Below, piece by piece: positions 46,743 through 59,387 of a stretch of 64,000 nucleotides of DNA. The notes under the pieces were generated by a model. That model had not been told where the DNA came from. It saw only the letters and a program-made list of their open reading frames with translations, and did no database searches. Source of the stretch: Batillaria attramentaria (Eukaryota; Mollusca; Gastropoda; Batillariidae); NCBI GenBank assembly GCA_018292915.2, contig JACVVK020000490.1, positions 1 to 64,000 on the forward strand. The letters are read 5' to 3'. How positions within the stretch are numbered: the stretch's first letter is position 1; each line of letters begins with the position of its first letter. The translations under genes were made by a program, and so were the position numbers.

Positions 46743-47025
46743 GCAAGCACAGTCAACTCTGCCACAGTTGCAGAGTTTTCAGCGTCCCTGAAACCCCAAT
46801 AAAAGCCGAGGGCAGCCTGATTCACAGCTCAGTTTGCGTTTTGACACTGAGCGAGAAAGATCGTGCAGTACTCAACACCACGGCGCTGGACACTGTAGCG
46901 ATGTATCTCGCTCACTGACCAAAAGCCAGATAATGTCACGGCAAACCCGTGCACTGGTTTTATAAGGGTCCCGAAGTGCTGAAAAGTGAAAACTCTGTAA
47001 CTGTGACAGAGTTGACTGTGCTTGC
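46743..47025. repeat. Inverted repeat with ~43-bp arms
   Basis: Left arm 46,743-46,783 (GCAAGCACAGTCAACTCTGC ... GAGTTTTCAGC) and right arm 46,978-47,025 as its reverse complement with two substitutions and a small indel, spaced by ~195 bp. It could be a MITE. No TSD was confirmed. Confidence 0.75.
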
Positions 47026-47192
47026 ATGGGGTTCCACAGGGTTCGGAAAAAAATAAAAAGGGGAGTATATGCATTTGCGTTCGTTTGTGCTTGCGCGCGC
47101 ATGTGTGTGTGTGTCTGTGTAGAATTACATATTTTGGCGGAAAGTCTCGGTCTAAAATGTGAAAAAATGACATAATCGCCAAATATTGAGCT

Positions 47193-47272
47193 CCTCGGAT
47201 AAGATCAAGTTTTTTTTCTGGTAGTTGATCTTATCAGAGGACTGTTTAGCGTGCCCCTCGGATAAGATCAAA
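47193..47272. repeat. Three copies of CCTCGGATAAGATCAA, one inverted
   Basis: Direct at 47,193-47,208, inverted at 47,225-47,240 (one mismatch), direct again at 47,257-47,272. The first two make a 16-bp-arm hairpin 64 bp before the extra SDE2 exon. Confidence 0.75.
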
Positions 47273-47335
47273 CAATTTTTTGGTCCCGTGGGGGGTCACC
47301 TTAAGCGAGAAGTACTGTATATCTTTCTGTCACAG

Positions 47336-47426
47336 GCTTGGAATCGGCATAAGTCCGGAAGATCTTGACGATGACTCGGATTCGGATGAAAGACCTTTGA
47401 GTGAATGTCTTTGTGATGTTAAATAA
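47336..47426 (+). CDS. SDE2: Duplicate exon-6-like last exon of SDE2 (alternative or remnant)
   Basis: ATATCTTTCTGTCACAG then GCTTGGAATCGGCATAAGTC repeats the acceptor and start of SDE2 exon 6 (ATATCTTTCTGTCACAG then GCTTGGAGTCGGCATAAATC). Spliced after exon 5 (phase 2) it reads LLGIGISPEDLDDDSDSDER and ends PLSECLCDVK with TAA at 47,424-47,426. Most differences from exon 6 are synonymous or conservative. A poly(A) signal follows 10 bp later. If used, it gives a 222-aa SDE2 lacking the acidic tail and the SAP domain. It may instead be the last surviving piece of a duplicated SDE2 gene. Confidence 0.6.
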
Positions 47427-47435
47427 CTTATATGT

Positions 47436-47441
47436 AATAAA
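47436..47441 (+). terminator. Poly(A) signal of the extra SDE2 exon
   Basis: AATAAA directly after the stop at 47,426. Confidence 0.5.
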
Positions 47442-47457
47442 AACAAAACTCAGATGC

Positions 47458-47463
47458 TTTATT
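47458..47463 (-). terminator. Candidate poly(A) signal of the 14-exon minus-strand gene
   Basis: AATAAA on the minus strand (plus TTTATT), with a second at 47,476-47,481, about 1.03 kb after that gene's stop. It faces the plus-strand signal at 47,436 at under 20 bp. Confidence 0.45.
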
Positions 47464-48489
47464 CTGTTGATTTCTTTTATTATTTGATGTCATGAACTAC
47501 AATCCCTTACAACACAGTGAAAATACCAGACGGGATATTCCATGGTTGTATTCTTATTCAATAATTTGCAACCATTTGCAGACATCTCTCTAGGTTCAAC
47601 AATGGAACATATAGAACAAGAAATCATAGTACATGTTTTTGATACATCTGGTCAATTTACATAACGTCAGTTGCTAACAGGTCTGAGGTAATACTTGATT
47701 ACTTGACCAACAGTTTGTCGTATCTGAATGTTAATAAGTATCACAGGTAATACATTCTTAAAATGCATCATAGTATTCATAATGCCATGAATGTATTTGG
47801 AATGATAGGCTAACAAATCACAACTGATCTCATTGAAAACAGGAACAAACTCATTAGATCACATCCAAAAGTCTCTGCAAAGAGAAATCACAATGGTTCA
47901 CAGTGAAGCAAATGCTTGCTGTCACAAAAGCAGAACTTTGGATAGAAAAATTAGCAGCAAATGTATACAACATGGACAAATATCCTTGAACTGCCTTTCA
48001 CAGGGAAAAAATGTAACCATACACATCGCATGTCTGCATACGCATACATATATATCTTGAGATGGTGGTGTGAGTGTTGATTGTATGATACAGACCATAT
48101 CTTCTTTTACACTCGTAAACAAATTTCTCAAAGGAGACAATGAAGTACATGTGTATGTAATTTGAACTGAGTGGCAATCTCAGGTAATGTGCAACTTCGG
48201 GCAGCCCATTACAAGAAACACACAAGTGCTTGTATGTTGGAAATGTTACATTTTCATTCAAACTGTGCATGCACATGAAATGTAGAGATGCAGCAACAAG
48301 AAAATGAATTACATGTACTGTACTGTTAAGCTTTCACAAGCATACTGGCAGTTTCAAACATCGCATCCATGAAAAGTCTCCATGGCAGAGTCTCTTGTAA
48401 TACGCATCCAACACAAAAACCGCCACTTTGCTGCAAAGCTTGTTTTTTTGTCGTTACCAGTACAGCTGTAATGCCCAGAACAGGAAGTA

Positions 48490-51400
48490 TCAGTTCCTGA
48501 TGATCTGCTTACTGGCCCTCAATGACAGGATGGTAATGTCATCTGAAGCACACACACACACACACAAACAAAACCAGTTCATTTCCCTCATCATAATATA
48601 ACACGTTAGTTAACTGCTTGGAGATGTGAATACATGTATTAATGCCGCCTAGGTCTGTGGTACCAAGACATGAGCTGCAGGATTGCCCATGCCGGCCAGC
48701 TGTCAGAAAGTTCCGAGGTGAAGACCAGAGACAGCCAGGGATGTCTGTTGTTCCCGTTCCTCTTCCTCCTGGTCGTTGACTGGATCATGAAGGCCACTAC
48801 AACAGGCAGGAAAAACGGGATACAGTGGACACTCTGGACACAGCTGGATGACCTTGACTTTGCGGACGACCTGGCCCTTCTGTCCCACAGCCACAGCCAG
48901 ATGCAGGACCACTTGTCTGGAATCCACATCAGCTGGAACACGGCTCAAGATCAACAGGAAGAAAACTGAGCTGATGAAGATCAACACCAATGCCAACACA
49001 CCATTCACTGTCGTTGGAGAGCCCATCAGAGAGGTAGAGTCTTTTGTCTACCTGGGGAGTGTGGTTGATGGACAGGGAGGTACAGACCGAGAAATCACAG
49101 CCAGAATCGGCAAGGCAAGAGCAGCCATGGTCATGCTGAAGAATATCTGGGCATCAAAAGTTATCAGCACAAGAACCAAACTTCGCATCTTCAACTCCAA
49201 CGTGAAGTCAGTTCTGCCCTATGGATGCGAAAATATGGAGGACAACAAAGATGGTGCAGCAGAAGATCCAGACAATTTTCAACACCTGCCTGAGGCGCAT
49301 CTTCAACATCCGATGGCCAGGGAAGATCGGAAACGAAGAGCTATGGGAGCGAGCGGGACAGGAACCAGTGGCCAAGCAGATCCTGCAGAGGAAGTCGGGC
49401 TGGATTGGACACACCCTCAGGAAGCCAGCATCCAGCACCATACGCCAAGCCCTGACATGGAACCCGCAGGGGAAGAGGCCGGCCTCGCAACAGCTGGAGG
49501 CGGGACACTGAGGCAGAGCTATGCAAGCAGGGATCAACTGGACTGAGTGGCAAGAATAGCCCAGAACAGAGTGCGATGGCAGAGGGTCGTTGATGGCCTA
49601 TGCTCCACTTGGAGCCATTGGTCTTAGTAGTAGTAGTAGGGCCTGTGGTGTGCACATTGTTTTAAAACAAATATTAAGTGACATTAAACCCCTGAGTGTG
49701 AAGTGTTAAAAGGACAGACAGTCTATAGAGACCAAGCTGATTCCAATTCACTCACTCCCCTGTTGAGAGAGTGAGGGAAATAAAAATGTACATGGGCAAC
49801 TGAAAGAAACAATTCTCTAAGTCTACACACACATATCATGTTTCAAGTGTCAGTTTAGTTAGTTAGTTTGTTTAGTCCTTTTGGCTCCTAGAGAAGCATA
49901 GGGCCTCAACAGCTCTCCTCCATCTCACTCCGGCCCTGGCACAGGTCTTGGCCTCCTCTCATGTCAGGCTGGAGTCTCGCAGCCATATAGCTCTGGGGGT
50001 CATTGGAGCGCGCACGCCATCCCACCGCAACAAGGTGACACACCATCGGGACAGAAGTGTCAGTTTAGTATGACATTAATTGGTCTTTAACCCAGAGCTA
50101 CGTTTGACTTACCTGGTGGCACATCCTGCATGTCAAGAAAGCCACTGTCCGCTGGAAAGGATGGCAAACGGATCCTGAAACTGGACTGCTTTGTGACTTT
50201 AGGCATGATGCTGCAATCTCTAGTACCCAGACTGCTCACTGGACAAGGTTCGTAGGTATCGGCCTGAAGTATGCCAACTTTACAAAACTCATCAGCCTGA
50301 CTTCCACAGTGTCTCTCATTCAATTCACGTCCACGCTGCTGTCTGCAATGTTTTATCTTCATCTTTAGTGACGTCTTCCTGCTTTGTATCTCAGAGGTTC
50401 CTTGACTGAGGTGGTCCCCTGCTTCAAGATGAAAATCTTGGATGTCTGCATTGTTTTCAACACATCTTTCTGCATCTTCACTTACATGGTGCACACATCC
50501 ATCACTGGCTGAAGGCAGCTCCTGTGTTCTGTCCTCATCCAAAGGGAGTCCTCTCTTTGGACCCAACATGCTTGACGGTGAGATGCTGTCACATTCGTCC
50601 ACAGCTTGTCCCAGCTTTCCTTTGTCAGGTTCCTCCAGAAAGTTGCTGGGTGTCTTTGCAGCCGGAAGAAGACTGTCCACCAGTACCCCACTCTCTTGTC
50701 CTTCATTTTTTGAAGTGTTGCTACCACCCTCATCAACTTTTCGGCATCTCTCCATCTTTTCAGGAACCTGGAGAAAGCACAGCAAAGGGTACCTCAACAC
50801 TTTCTTTCATGTGTGAAAGATTTTATATATGGTGAGTGGAACGTGATGTAACATCCAAAGTCCTTTGTAAGTACATATATACTTATAATGCTTGGAAAGA
50901 CAATTTTACAGCAAAGTCTCATCTGTATGCAACACATACGGTGATATGTCTTTGTAATCTGGCATGTCATCATCCCTTGTCCTTGTTTTACTTAGGTCAG
51001 TTGTGTCACTAGTTTCCACTATTCTCTACTACATGTATATCAATGGTTTTAGTTCTTCTCAATGAACTGCTGTTCTACTGGCACTGGTTCATCTCAATGC
51101 CAGTCCGCTGTGCAGATTGTTGTAAAATGCGAACACACAGAAAATCTGCTTTAGACAGCAAGACAACTACAATCTTTCAGTTTATTATTTTTATCCAGAG
51201 TGGAATCATCTTGCAGCATGCAAACAATTTATTTTGAATGCTGCATTTTTGTTAGGGTGTTCACGGTGGTGCATACGGTAGTACTATGGTACAGATAATC
51301 TTAAATCACCTGCAAGGATGCCTCATGAAAGGATCCGTCACTCAGTGTGTCTGCTACAATTTCCTGTGAGTCCACATCTCTGCCTGATTGCTGTAAGGGA

Positions 51401-54400
51401 TGTAGCTCATCCTCTTCACGCCCCATGTCGTCTGGTTCATGTACAGATGACAGATTTAGCTGTTGGGGAAAAAAGCATTTTATAATAATAATAATAACAA
51501 TAATAAGTGCATTAATATAGGTGCTTTATTCCAAATATTTGGCTCTAAGCGCCATGAGCTATGTCCAACACGCACGCTCACATGAATCACACACATTCTC
51601 TCAAACACTGCACAATGAACACATTGCAATCACGTGGTGCGAAGGGCCAACTCAGCAATTTAAGTTTCGGAAGTTTAGAATTGCATTTATTTTTTAATTT
51701 TATGGGCTGAACATTTCCAAAGCAGAGGGGGAGGAAGCCGGAGTACCCAGAGAGAACCCCTGACGGTCAGCCCGAATGAACGGTGCTACATTCGAGAAAA
51801 AAAATTCTTCGTCCCTAGTGCTAGTGGGACTTGAACCTGACCTCTCGCATTGGTGACTGAGTCTTAGCCACTAGACCACCGACACCCTCTTGTATTCTCT
51901 GTATAAAACGTGAAATACAAATACATTTGCTGGTGTTGCAATACTGTCTCAATGTGCTGGTCTGATTAAATGCATGTATGTAAATACATGTATTATGACA
52001 GCGTAACTAATTAGACACCCCGCAATCATCTCATTGCCCCATCGATGAGTGCATCCTTGCCGTTGGAGATGGGGCTTGCGTGTCTCCATGACCCCGAGAG
52101 CTATGCTGGCGGGAGATTCGTCTCCTGGTAGGGCCACCCATGCTGGACAGGTCGAAGGGTAGAGGCCAGACGAAGCGCACTCACTGGTCCTCCAGGTTGG
52201 GGGTTTGAGTAGGGCTAACAACCCAACTCTTTAAAAAAAGAACTTGTTACAGAAACTACAACCACAGATCTACAACGCAACTTGGTCCAGGAAGAGTCCT
52301 CTCTAGTAGAGCCCATGACGCGAGCTGGTGAAAGCCCTTGGGAAGCCAGTGCGCCGACTACTCTTCTGACGGCCAAGACCAAAGCCAGGATAGGGACCTG
52401 GAACATCCGAACCCTATACGAAACAGGAAAGACAGCACAAGTGAGCCAAGAAATGCATAGATACAATCTGAAGCTGCTCGGCCTGTGTGAGACAAGATGG
52501 ACAGGAACAGGACACACACGACTCACCTCCGGAGACACCATCCTCTACTCCGGACACGAAGACGGCCAGCCACACATGCATGGAGTAGCGTTGCTGATGA
52601 CACCTGAAGCAACACAAGCACTATTGTCCTGGGAACCAGTGTCACCAAGGATCCTGAGCGCCAGGTTCAACTCCAAGGGCAGGAAAGTCACCATCCTCCA
52701 GTGCTACGCTCCCACCAACGTGGCGGACGAAGAAGAAAAGGAGAACTTCTACGAGCAGCTCCAAGCCGTCCTGGACAAAGCACCGAGAAGAGACCTGAAG
52801 ATCCTCATGGGAGACCTCAACGCCAAAGTGGGCACCGACAACACAGACAGAGAACTCATCATGGGCAAACACGGAACAGGGACACAGAACGAGAACGGAG
52901 AGCTCTTCACAGAATTCTGCACCACCAACGACCTGGTCATCGGAGGCACCATCTTCCCGCACAAGACCATCCACAAAACCACCTGGACATCACCGGACGG
53001 AAGAACTGTAAACCAGATCGACCACATCACCATCGGCAGGAAGTGGCGAAGAAGAAGCTTGCTGGATGTCCGAGCAAAGCGGGGAGCTGATGCAGCCTCA
53101 GACCATCACCTCGTCATTGCAGCGATCAAGATCAAGCTGAAGGCCTACAGAGACCAGGCGGACAGACCATCTCACAAGTACAACGTGCACAGTCTGAAGG
53201 AGAGCGTCAAGACCAACGCCTTCAGGTGTGAGCTGAGGAACAGATTCAGCGCTCTTGACACACCACCTGAAGAGACAATCGAGGAGCACTGGCATGACCT
53301 GCGAGAAACCTGGACAGCAACATGCAAGAAAGTGCTGGGAAAGAAGACGAGACAACACAAAGAGTGGCTTACATCTGACACCTGGGACCTCATCACAGAG
53401 AGGAAACGCCTGAAAGACCTGATCAACCACACTGACGACCAAGACGACAAGCGCGACCTGCAGGCTAAATACTGGGACGTCAACCGGCAGGTCAAGAGGA
53501 GCGCAAGGAACGACAAGAGGAACTTCATCAACGACCTCACAGAAGAAGCAGAAACAGCAGCAGGACAACGGAACATGAAACGGCTCTACGAAATAACAAG
53601 GACACTCTCTGGGAAAAATAACAACCCCACCAGACCAGTCAAAGACAAGAATGGACAAATCATCACCAAAGAGGAAGACCAAAGGACAAGGTGGGCTGAA
53701 CACTTCAAGGAAACGCTCAACAGGCCTCCACCACCAGTCCCACCAGACATACCACCGGCAGCCCAGCTACTCGACATCAGCACCAACCCCCCTACCAAGA
53801 CCGAGATCATCAAAGCCATCAAGTCCCTCAAGTCTGGCAAAGCAGCAGGCCCCGACGGCATACCACCAGAAGCCCTCAAGGCCGACATCCAGTCCTCCAC
53901 CGACATGCTGCACCCGCTCCTGAGGAAGATCTGGGAGAACGAGAGCGTGCCACAAGACTGGAAGAAAGGACACCTGGTAAAGCTGCCAAAGAAAGGGGAC
54001 CTCTCATCCTGTAGCAACTGGCGAGGCATCATGCTCCTGTCCATACCAGGGAAGGTTCTCACCAGGATCATCCTGGAGAGGCTGAAGACCGCGCTGGACA
54101 AGACACTCCGGGAGGAACAGGCAGGATTCCGCAACGACCGATCCTGCACTGATCACATAGCCACGATGAGGATCATCATCGTGCAGTCCCTGGAGTGGCA
54201 GACCCCCTGTACAGCACCTTTGTTGACTTCCAGAAGGCGTTCGACAGTGTTGACAGGGAGGTCATCTGGAAGCTGATGTCTCACTACGGTTTTCCACCAA
54301 AGTTTGTCAACATCATCCGACAGCTGTACGAAGATGCCACCTGCCAGGTAATCCACGACGGGAAACTGACAGAGCCGTTCACAGTACGGACCGGCGTTCG

Positions 54401-57400
54401 TCAAGGCTGCATCCTCTCACCCACAATCTTCCTGATGGTGGTCGACTGGGTCATGAGGCAAGCCACCGACGGCAAGAGGACAGGGATCCAGTGGACCTTC
54501 AGCAAACAGCTCGAGGACCTGGATTTCGCGGATGACATCGCCCTCCTCTCCCACAAACAACAAGATGCGCAGGAGAAGCTGAACAGAGTCGGCGAAGAAG
54601 CTGAGAAGACCGGCCTCAAGATCAACATCAGCAAGACCGAAGTCATGAGAGTCAACCACAAACAGCACGACCCCATCCAGCTGCACCAGGAAGACATCAA
54701 AGAGGTGGACAAGTTCGTCTACCTCGGCAGCGTTGTCAGCAAGGATGGAGGAACGGACGAGGACATCAAGAGCCGCACCAACAAAGCCAGACATGCCTTT
54801 CGCACTCTACGCCCCATCTGGAGATCCACAGCCCTATCCCTGCGAAACAAGATTCGGATCTTCAACTCAAATGTGAAGTCGGTCCTACTCTATGGCTCAG
54901 AGACATGGCGCACCACCAAGACAAGCTCCCACAAGCTGCAAACCTTCATCAACAGATGCCTCCGCAACATTCTCAACATCAGATACCCACTGGTGATCAC
55001 CAACCAAGACCTCTGGGAGGGAACAAGACAGGTCCCCATCGAGCAGGAGATCAAGAAAAGGAAATGGGGATGGATCGGACACACTCTGCGAAAGTCAACA
55101 TCAAATGTCACCAGGCAGTCCCTTGATTGGAACCCCCAGGGAAAGCGCAAAGTGGGCCGACCGAAGCAGACCTGGCGGAGGAGTACGGACGCTGAAGCCA
55201 AGGCCGCCGGAACGACGTGGGCCGAACTAAAGAGGGCGTCCCAGAACCGAGTGCGCTGGCGGAGTGTGGTTGCAGCCCTATGTTCCCAGGGAATAAAGAG
55301 GATTAAGCTAAGCTAATCATCTCATTGCATTACATATGTACACATGTATGACGGTGAAATCTAACAGAAATGCTTACAGAAAACTTTCTGTAGCTATGTG
55401 CCTGTGGGGTGCTGGTAAGGATCTTAGCACTGTTTTCCCATTCACTCTCTCTAACCTGAAAATCGAGTAAACATAAAATAAGACACAATAAAATGAGTCA
55501 CATCGTCTACAGTTTATACCTAACACACACGCGTCTAATGTACGCTCCACACATGCTAAGAAGCAAAAAATCAACAGTTTTTCTTTGTGTAATACTGCCG
55601 AGGTGTTTGCACCAGACAGTGTTATCAAATATAATCACCTAAGCAAAAAAAAAAAAAAATACCAAGTGCACATGTACACTTACATTCTGTGGAACAATTT
55701 TTGATTCTTCAGTCTTGGTGCGTTCCTTAAGGTCCAGGGCCTCGGACACTGGGGTAAAATCAAAAGTGTTTATCAGTTATCAGTTGTTATCATTTCAGAA
55801 TGGATGACAATGTAAAAGGTAGGAGCTCTACTATATGCATCAGATGAGGGCAAACTAGAAGGGGGTCAGCCCTATGTTCTCCAAGGTCTATGTTCCTAGA
55901 TTTTTGTTCCTGTCATGTGTCAATACATGCTCAGGGTGAGGTTAGGGCTGCTGGAAGAACACAGACCTGGGAAATCATAGACATGCTCCTGCTGGAAGTG
56001 ATGAATCTGAACTGGTGACTTGCGAGAAAATGGGATCTATACTTCACATAAACATTCTTTTACAAACCATGATGAACTCCCCATGGGGAAACTCACAAGC
56101 TGCCCTGATAGACGAGACATCAAGTGGTGCATCTCCAGCATCGGCAACAGACGAAGTGAAGAGCATGGTAGAGCACTTGGGATGGGCTCTTCGTCCAGAC
56201 ACACTGGAAAAGCTGCGCATCTTCCTCGGACCTCTGTTCGGATAAGTGTAAAGATGTGTGTCAGATGATGACATCAGGGAAAAGATTACTCGACTACATT
56301 TGCTCAGTGCTCAGGTATTGAGGTCAAATCCCAGCTGGTGCCAAATATTTGTGCTGGCCTTTTTCTCAGTGTGTTCTTGGTATCACGTTATCATGATACA
56401 TGTTAAAGTACCAACACCAACCCATCCTCGACTACAATCGCAACCATGTTGATTTCAGTTAATGGACAATTACTTACATACAAACACTGGTAAAAGACCT
56501 AGTGAGGAGCACGATCAAAGACCAGTTATGTCTTTGTCACTCAGACTGTGGCATCCTGTAAACTGTTTAACCTTCACTTTGATCATCTGATTCTTATATC
56601 ATCGGCAGTAAACTAAATGTACTTTAATTTTGACATTCTCCTTTCCTACGCAACATGGGCCAGACCACTTTCATCCCCTAAATTCCCTATTGCTCCCATT
56701 TACGTAATAATTTTGGAGAATTCAAGACAAATGCAATATCACACGAATGTGTTGTACGTACCTGGGAGACACCTTCACGGTGGCTGCAGCAGGTGTGTGG
56801 TTTGGCATCATACCTTTGGTCACATCTGCAGGCACAATAAATCACACATGAACTAATAATGTTACATCAGGCATTGAATGTTAAGCCTCTAGCTAGGGCT
56901 GAATAAAGACAAAACAAACTAATCTGAATTACATGTAATTCAATACCTGGAGTTTCCCTGATAGGGGAGACTTGCGGTGTCTGGTTCAGATGCCCATGTT
57001 CGCCGCATGGATAGATGGCTGTGGAGTGAAGCTGTTCCTGTGTGTATGACTTCAGCACCAGAGTAGGTGAGCTAAGTGCGCTTTTTGCATTCACCTGTTG
57101 TGGTTGTTCGTTTTCTACTACCCCTTTAACCAAAAAAATATATATATATTAAAATATAAATATATATAATATGGAGCATTCCTAACTTAATTTACATTGG
57201 TGTAGATCTTCATGTCGCCTTGCATTTAACAAAAACATAATGTCATGAAAGGCTGGTACAGTAATTATTACAACCTGTGAACACCTTCAATGCACCCCCC
57301 CCCCACCCTACACACACACACACACACACTCACTCTAAGAATTCCTTTTGAAACAGACAAACGGACGCACGGACACACACACACATGAATTTAACATTGT

Positions 57401-59315
57401 AAAGGCGACCAGCAAAACCTGTTTGAATGGCTGTGTTGGTGACAGTTCCAGCTGCTGAAGTCCATGTGTAAACAGTAGTGTAGCTATCGGAGCCTGCTGC
57501 AGGACCACTGCTGAGCTTGCCCTCTTTCAATACTTTCTCGTCAGCTGGGGACGAAAGGTCCATACTCAAAGGCTCTGGCATTACAGGTCCTGGAAATCAT
57601 CAGCCAAATCATCATACAAGCACAAGAACAAAAAAAAGTAAAAAATGTGTGTGGGTGCGTTTAAGGTGAGTGGGTGTGGCTGTGTGCAGAAGCATTGCAT
57701 AGTTATCCAACAATCGTCAATTAATAATTATACTTCATGGCAGGTTATAAACAAATTACAATTATTAAGTTTGGTTAAGCACCATGCAAAAAAAAAAAAA
57801 ATAATAATTTCCAAATGAAGTTGCAAAACGAACCTAAAACCTTTCCTGGTGTCCTGATTTTAACAAATGACCTCTTGACAACACCTGCTGGGGTCCATGG
57901 CTGGAGAACTGGGGAACTCGAAGTTTTCAATGACACTGACCCACTGTTAGACAAGTCGTACATGCTAGTAGAGAGGGACAAGGAAGGCGCACGCTCTGCT
58001 TTAGGTATGCCATGTGCCAACGTCCACTTTGTTGTAAGATCAGCTGTAAAAAGAAGAAAAGAAAAAAAAAAATTCAGAAACTCTTGCAGTTTTATGCTTT
58101 GGACTGGGCTACGTTTTGACCAGTGCTATATTTAAATTATGAAACCTACCGCACAACCATTCACCCAACACCCACATCACACCACACCACCACCCAAGAA
58201 GTAAACCAAAAAAAAATCTTCTTTTTTAATTAGACAAATAAATAGGAAACTGATAACCGGCAAATAGTGTTTAAAACAAAGCTTAGGGTCCTTTTCGCGA
58301 AGATAGAAATGGACCAGCCGGCCTGAAATAAACGTGCGGGCTGAAGACAGAAGAAGGAGAACTTTGCAGAGCTGACCTGCGTTGCGCCTCACTGCTTCAA
58401 CTGGAAATTCCTCATTCATGCTGGTGGAACATTTCTTCATGGCTCCAGCATCACCTGTGGGCACCATTTTCAACAATTACCTGTATACATTAAGCTGATA
58501 TAATGTGGGTATTGTTGTTGTTGTTGTTTTTAAGCTACAGGTGGGCGCACACATTTCCAGTTTTAGTTACTAGAATCTACAAGCTCATTTCTCCACACAA
58601 AAAAAGAAAAAGAAATACCTGTGCTGTTTTCCTTGGCTGGAGAAGACTGTGACTTTGGCTTGAACAGGCTGGAACTTTTTGTAATCTTCAACCTTGTTTT
58701 TCCCTTGGCAATGCCTTTATTGTCCTTCTGTTTCACCGACTTCTTGCTCTGCTTTTTTGCCTTTGTTTTCTGCAGTAAAACAACAAAATTCTGTAGCCAG
58801 TATCATGACTGAAAATGGATGAAAAGGACAGAAAGGCGTTTGACCGACAGCACAAGAGGTTCACTTATGCACCTCAGAGCATCTCTACAGATGAGTTAGG
58901 CACTAGAAATTATATAATCACACACAAGTGTGTCAAGAATAATGACTGAAATAATTATTGAAACATCAGTTTACACTACTTAAGTCCAAACCAAGCACAG
59001 CAGATAAGCATACATTTCTTCCTACCTTCGCGGTAGTTTCAGATCTGTCCTTAAACAAACCAGGACTTGACTCCCTGCTACCCATGGACTCTTGCCACTG
59101 GAACTGGCTGTGAGGAGTTCTTTTCATCTGCTGATTTTCGGTCTTGGCATGTGTTCTTTTCCTGCCTTCCTTTTGTGTGCTAGTCAGTACAGACAAAATA
59201 GGGGACATACATTGCTATGAGCAGCATCAAAGAATTAATGTACAGTTAAGGGTAATTTCTGTTTGTTTTGTTTATAATTAGTGCAAATAGTGTGGTAACT
59301 CCACTTCCCTCCTTC

Positions 59316-59387
<72 letters not shown>

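Noticed and set aside
56015..56245. Plus-strand frame ending DTLEKLRIFLGPLFG
   Set aside because: Looks protein-like, but it is the antisense shadow of exon 10 of the minus-strand gene, which has consensus splice sites and matching phases on both sides.
56762..56829. Alternative 12-bp microexon (donor AAAG|GTATGA) for exon 9 of the minus-strand gene
   Set aside because: It would also restore phase if joined straight to exon 11, but the longer exon 9 plus exon 10 chain fits with a better donor (GTGAGT) and needs no microexon.
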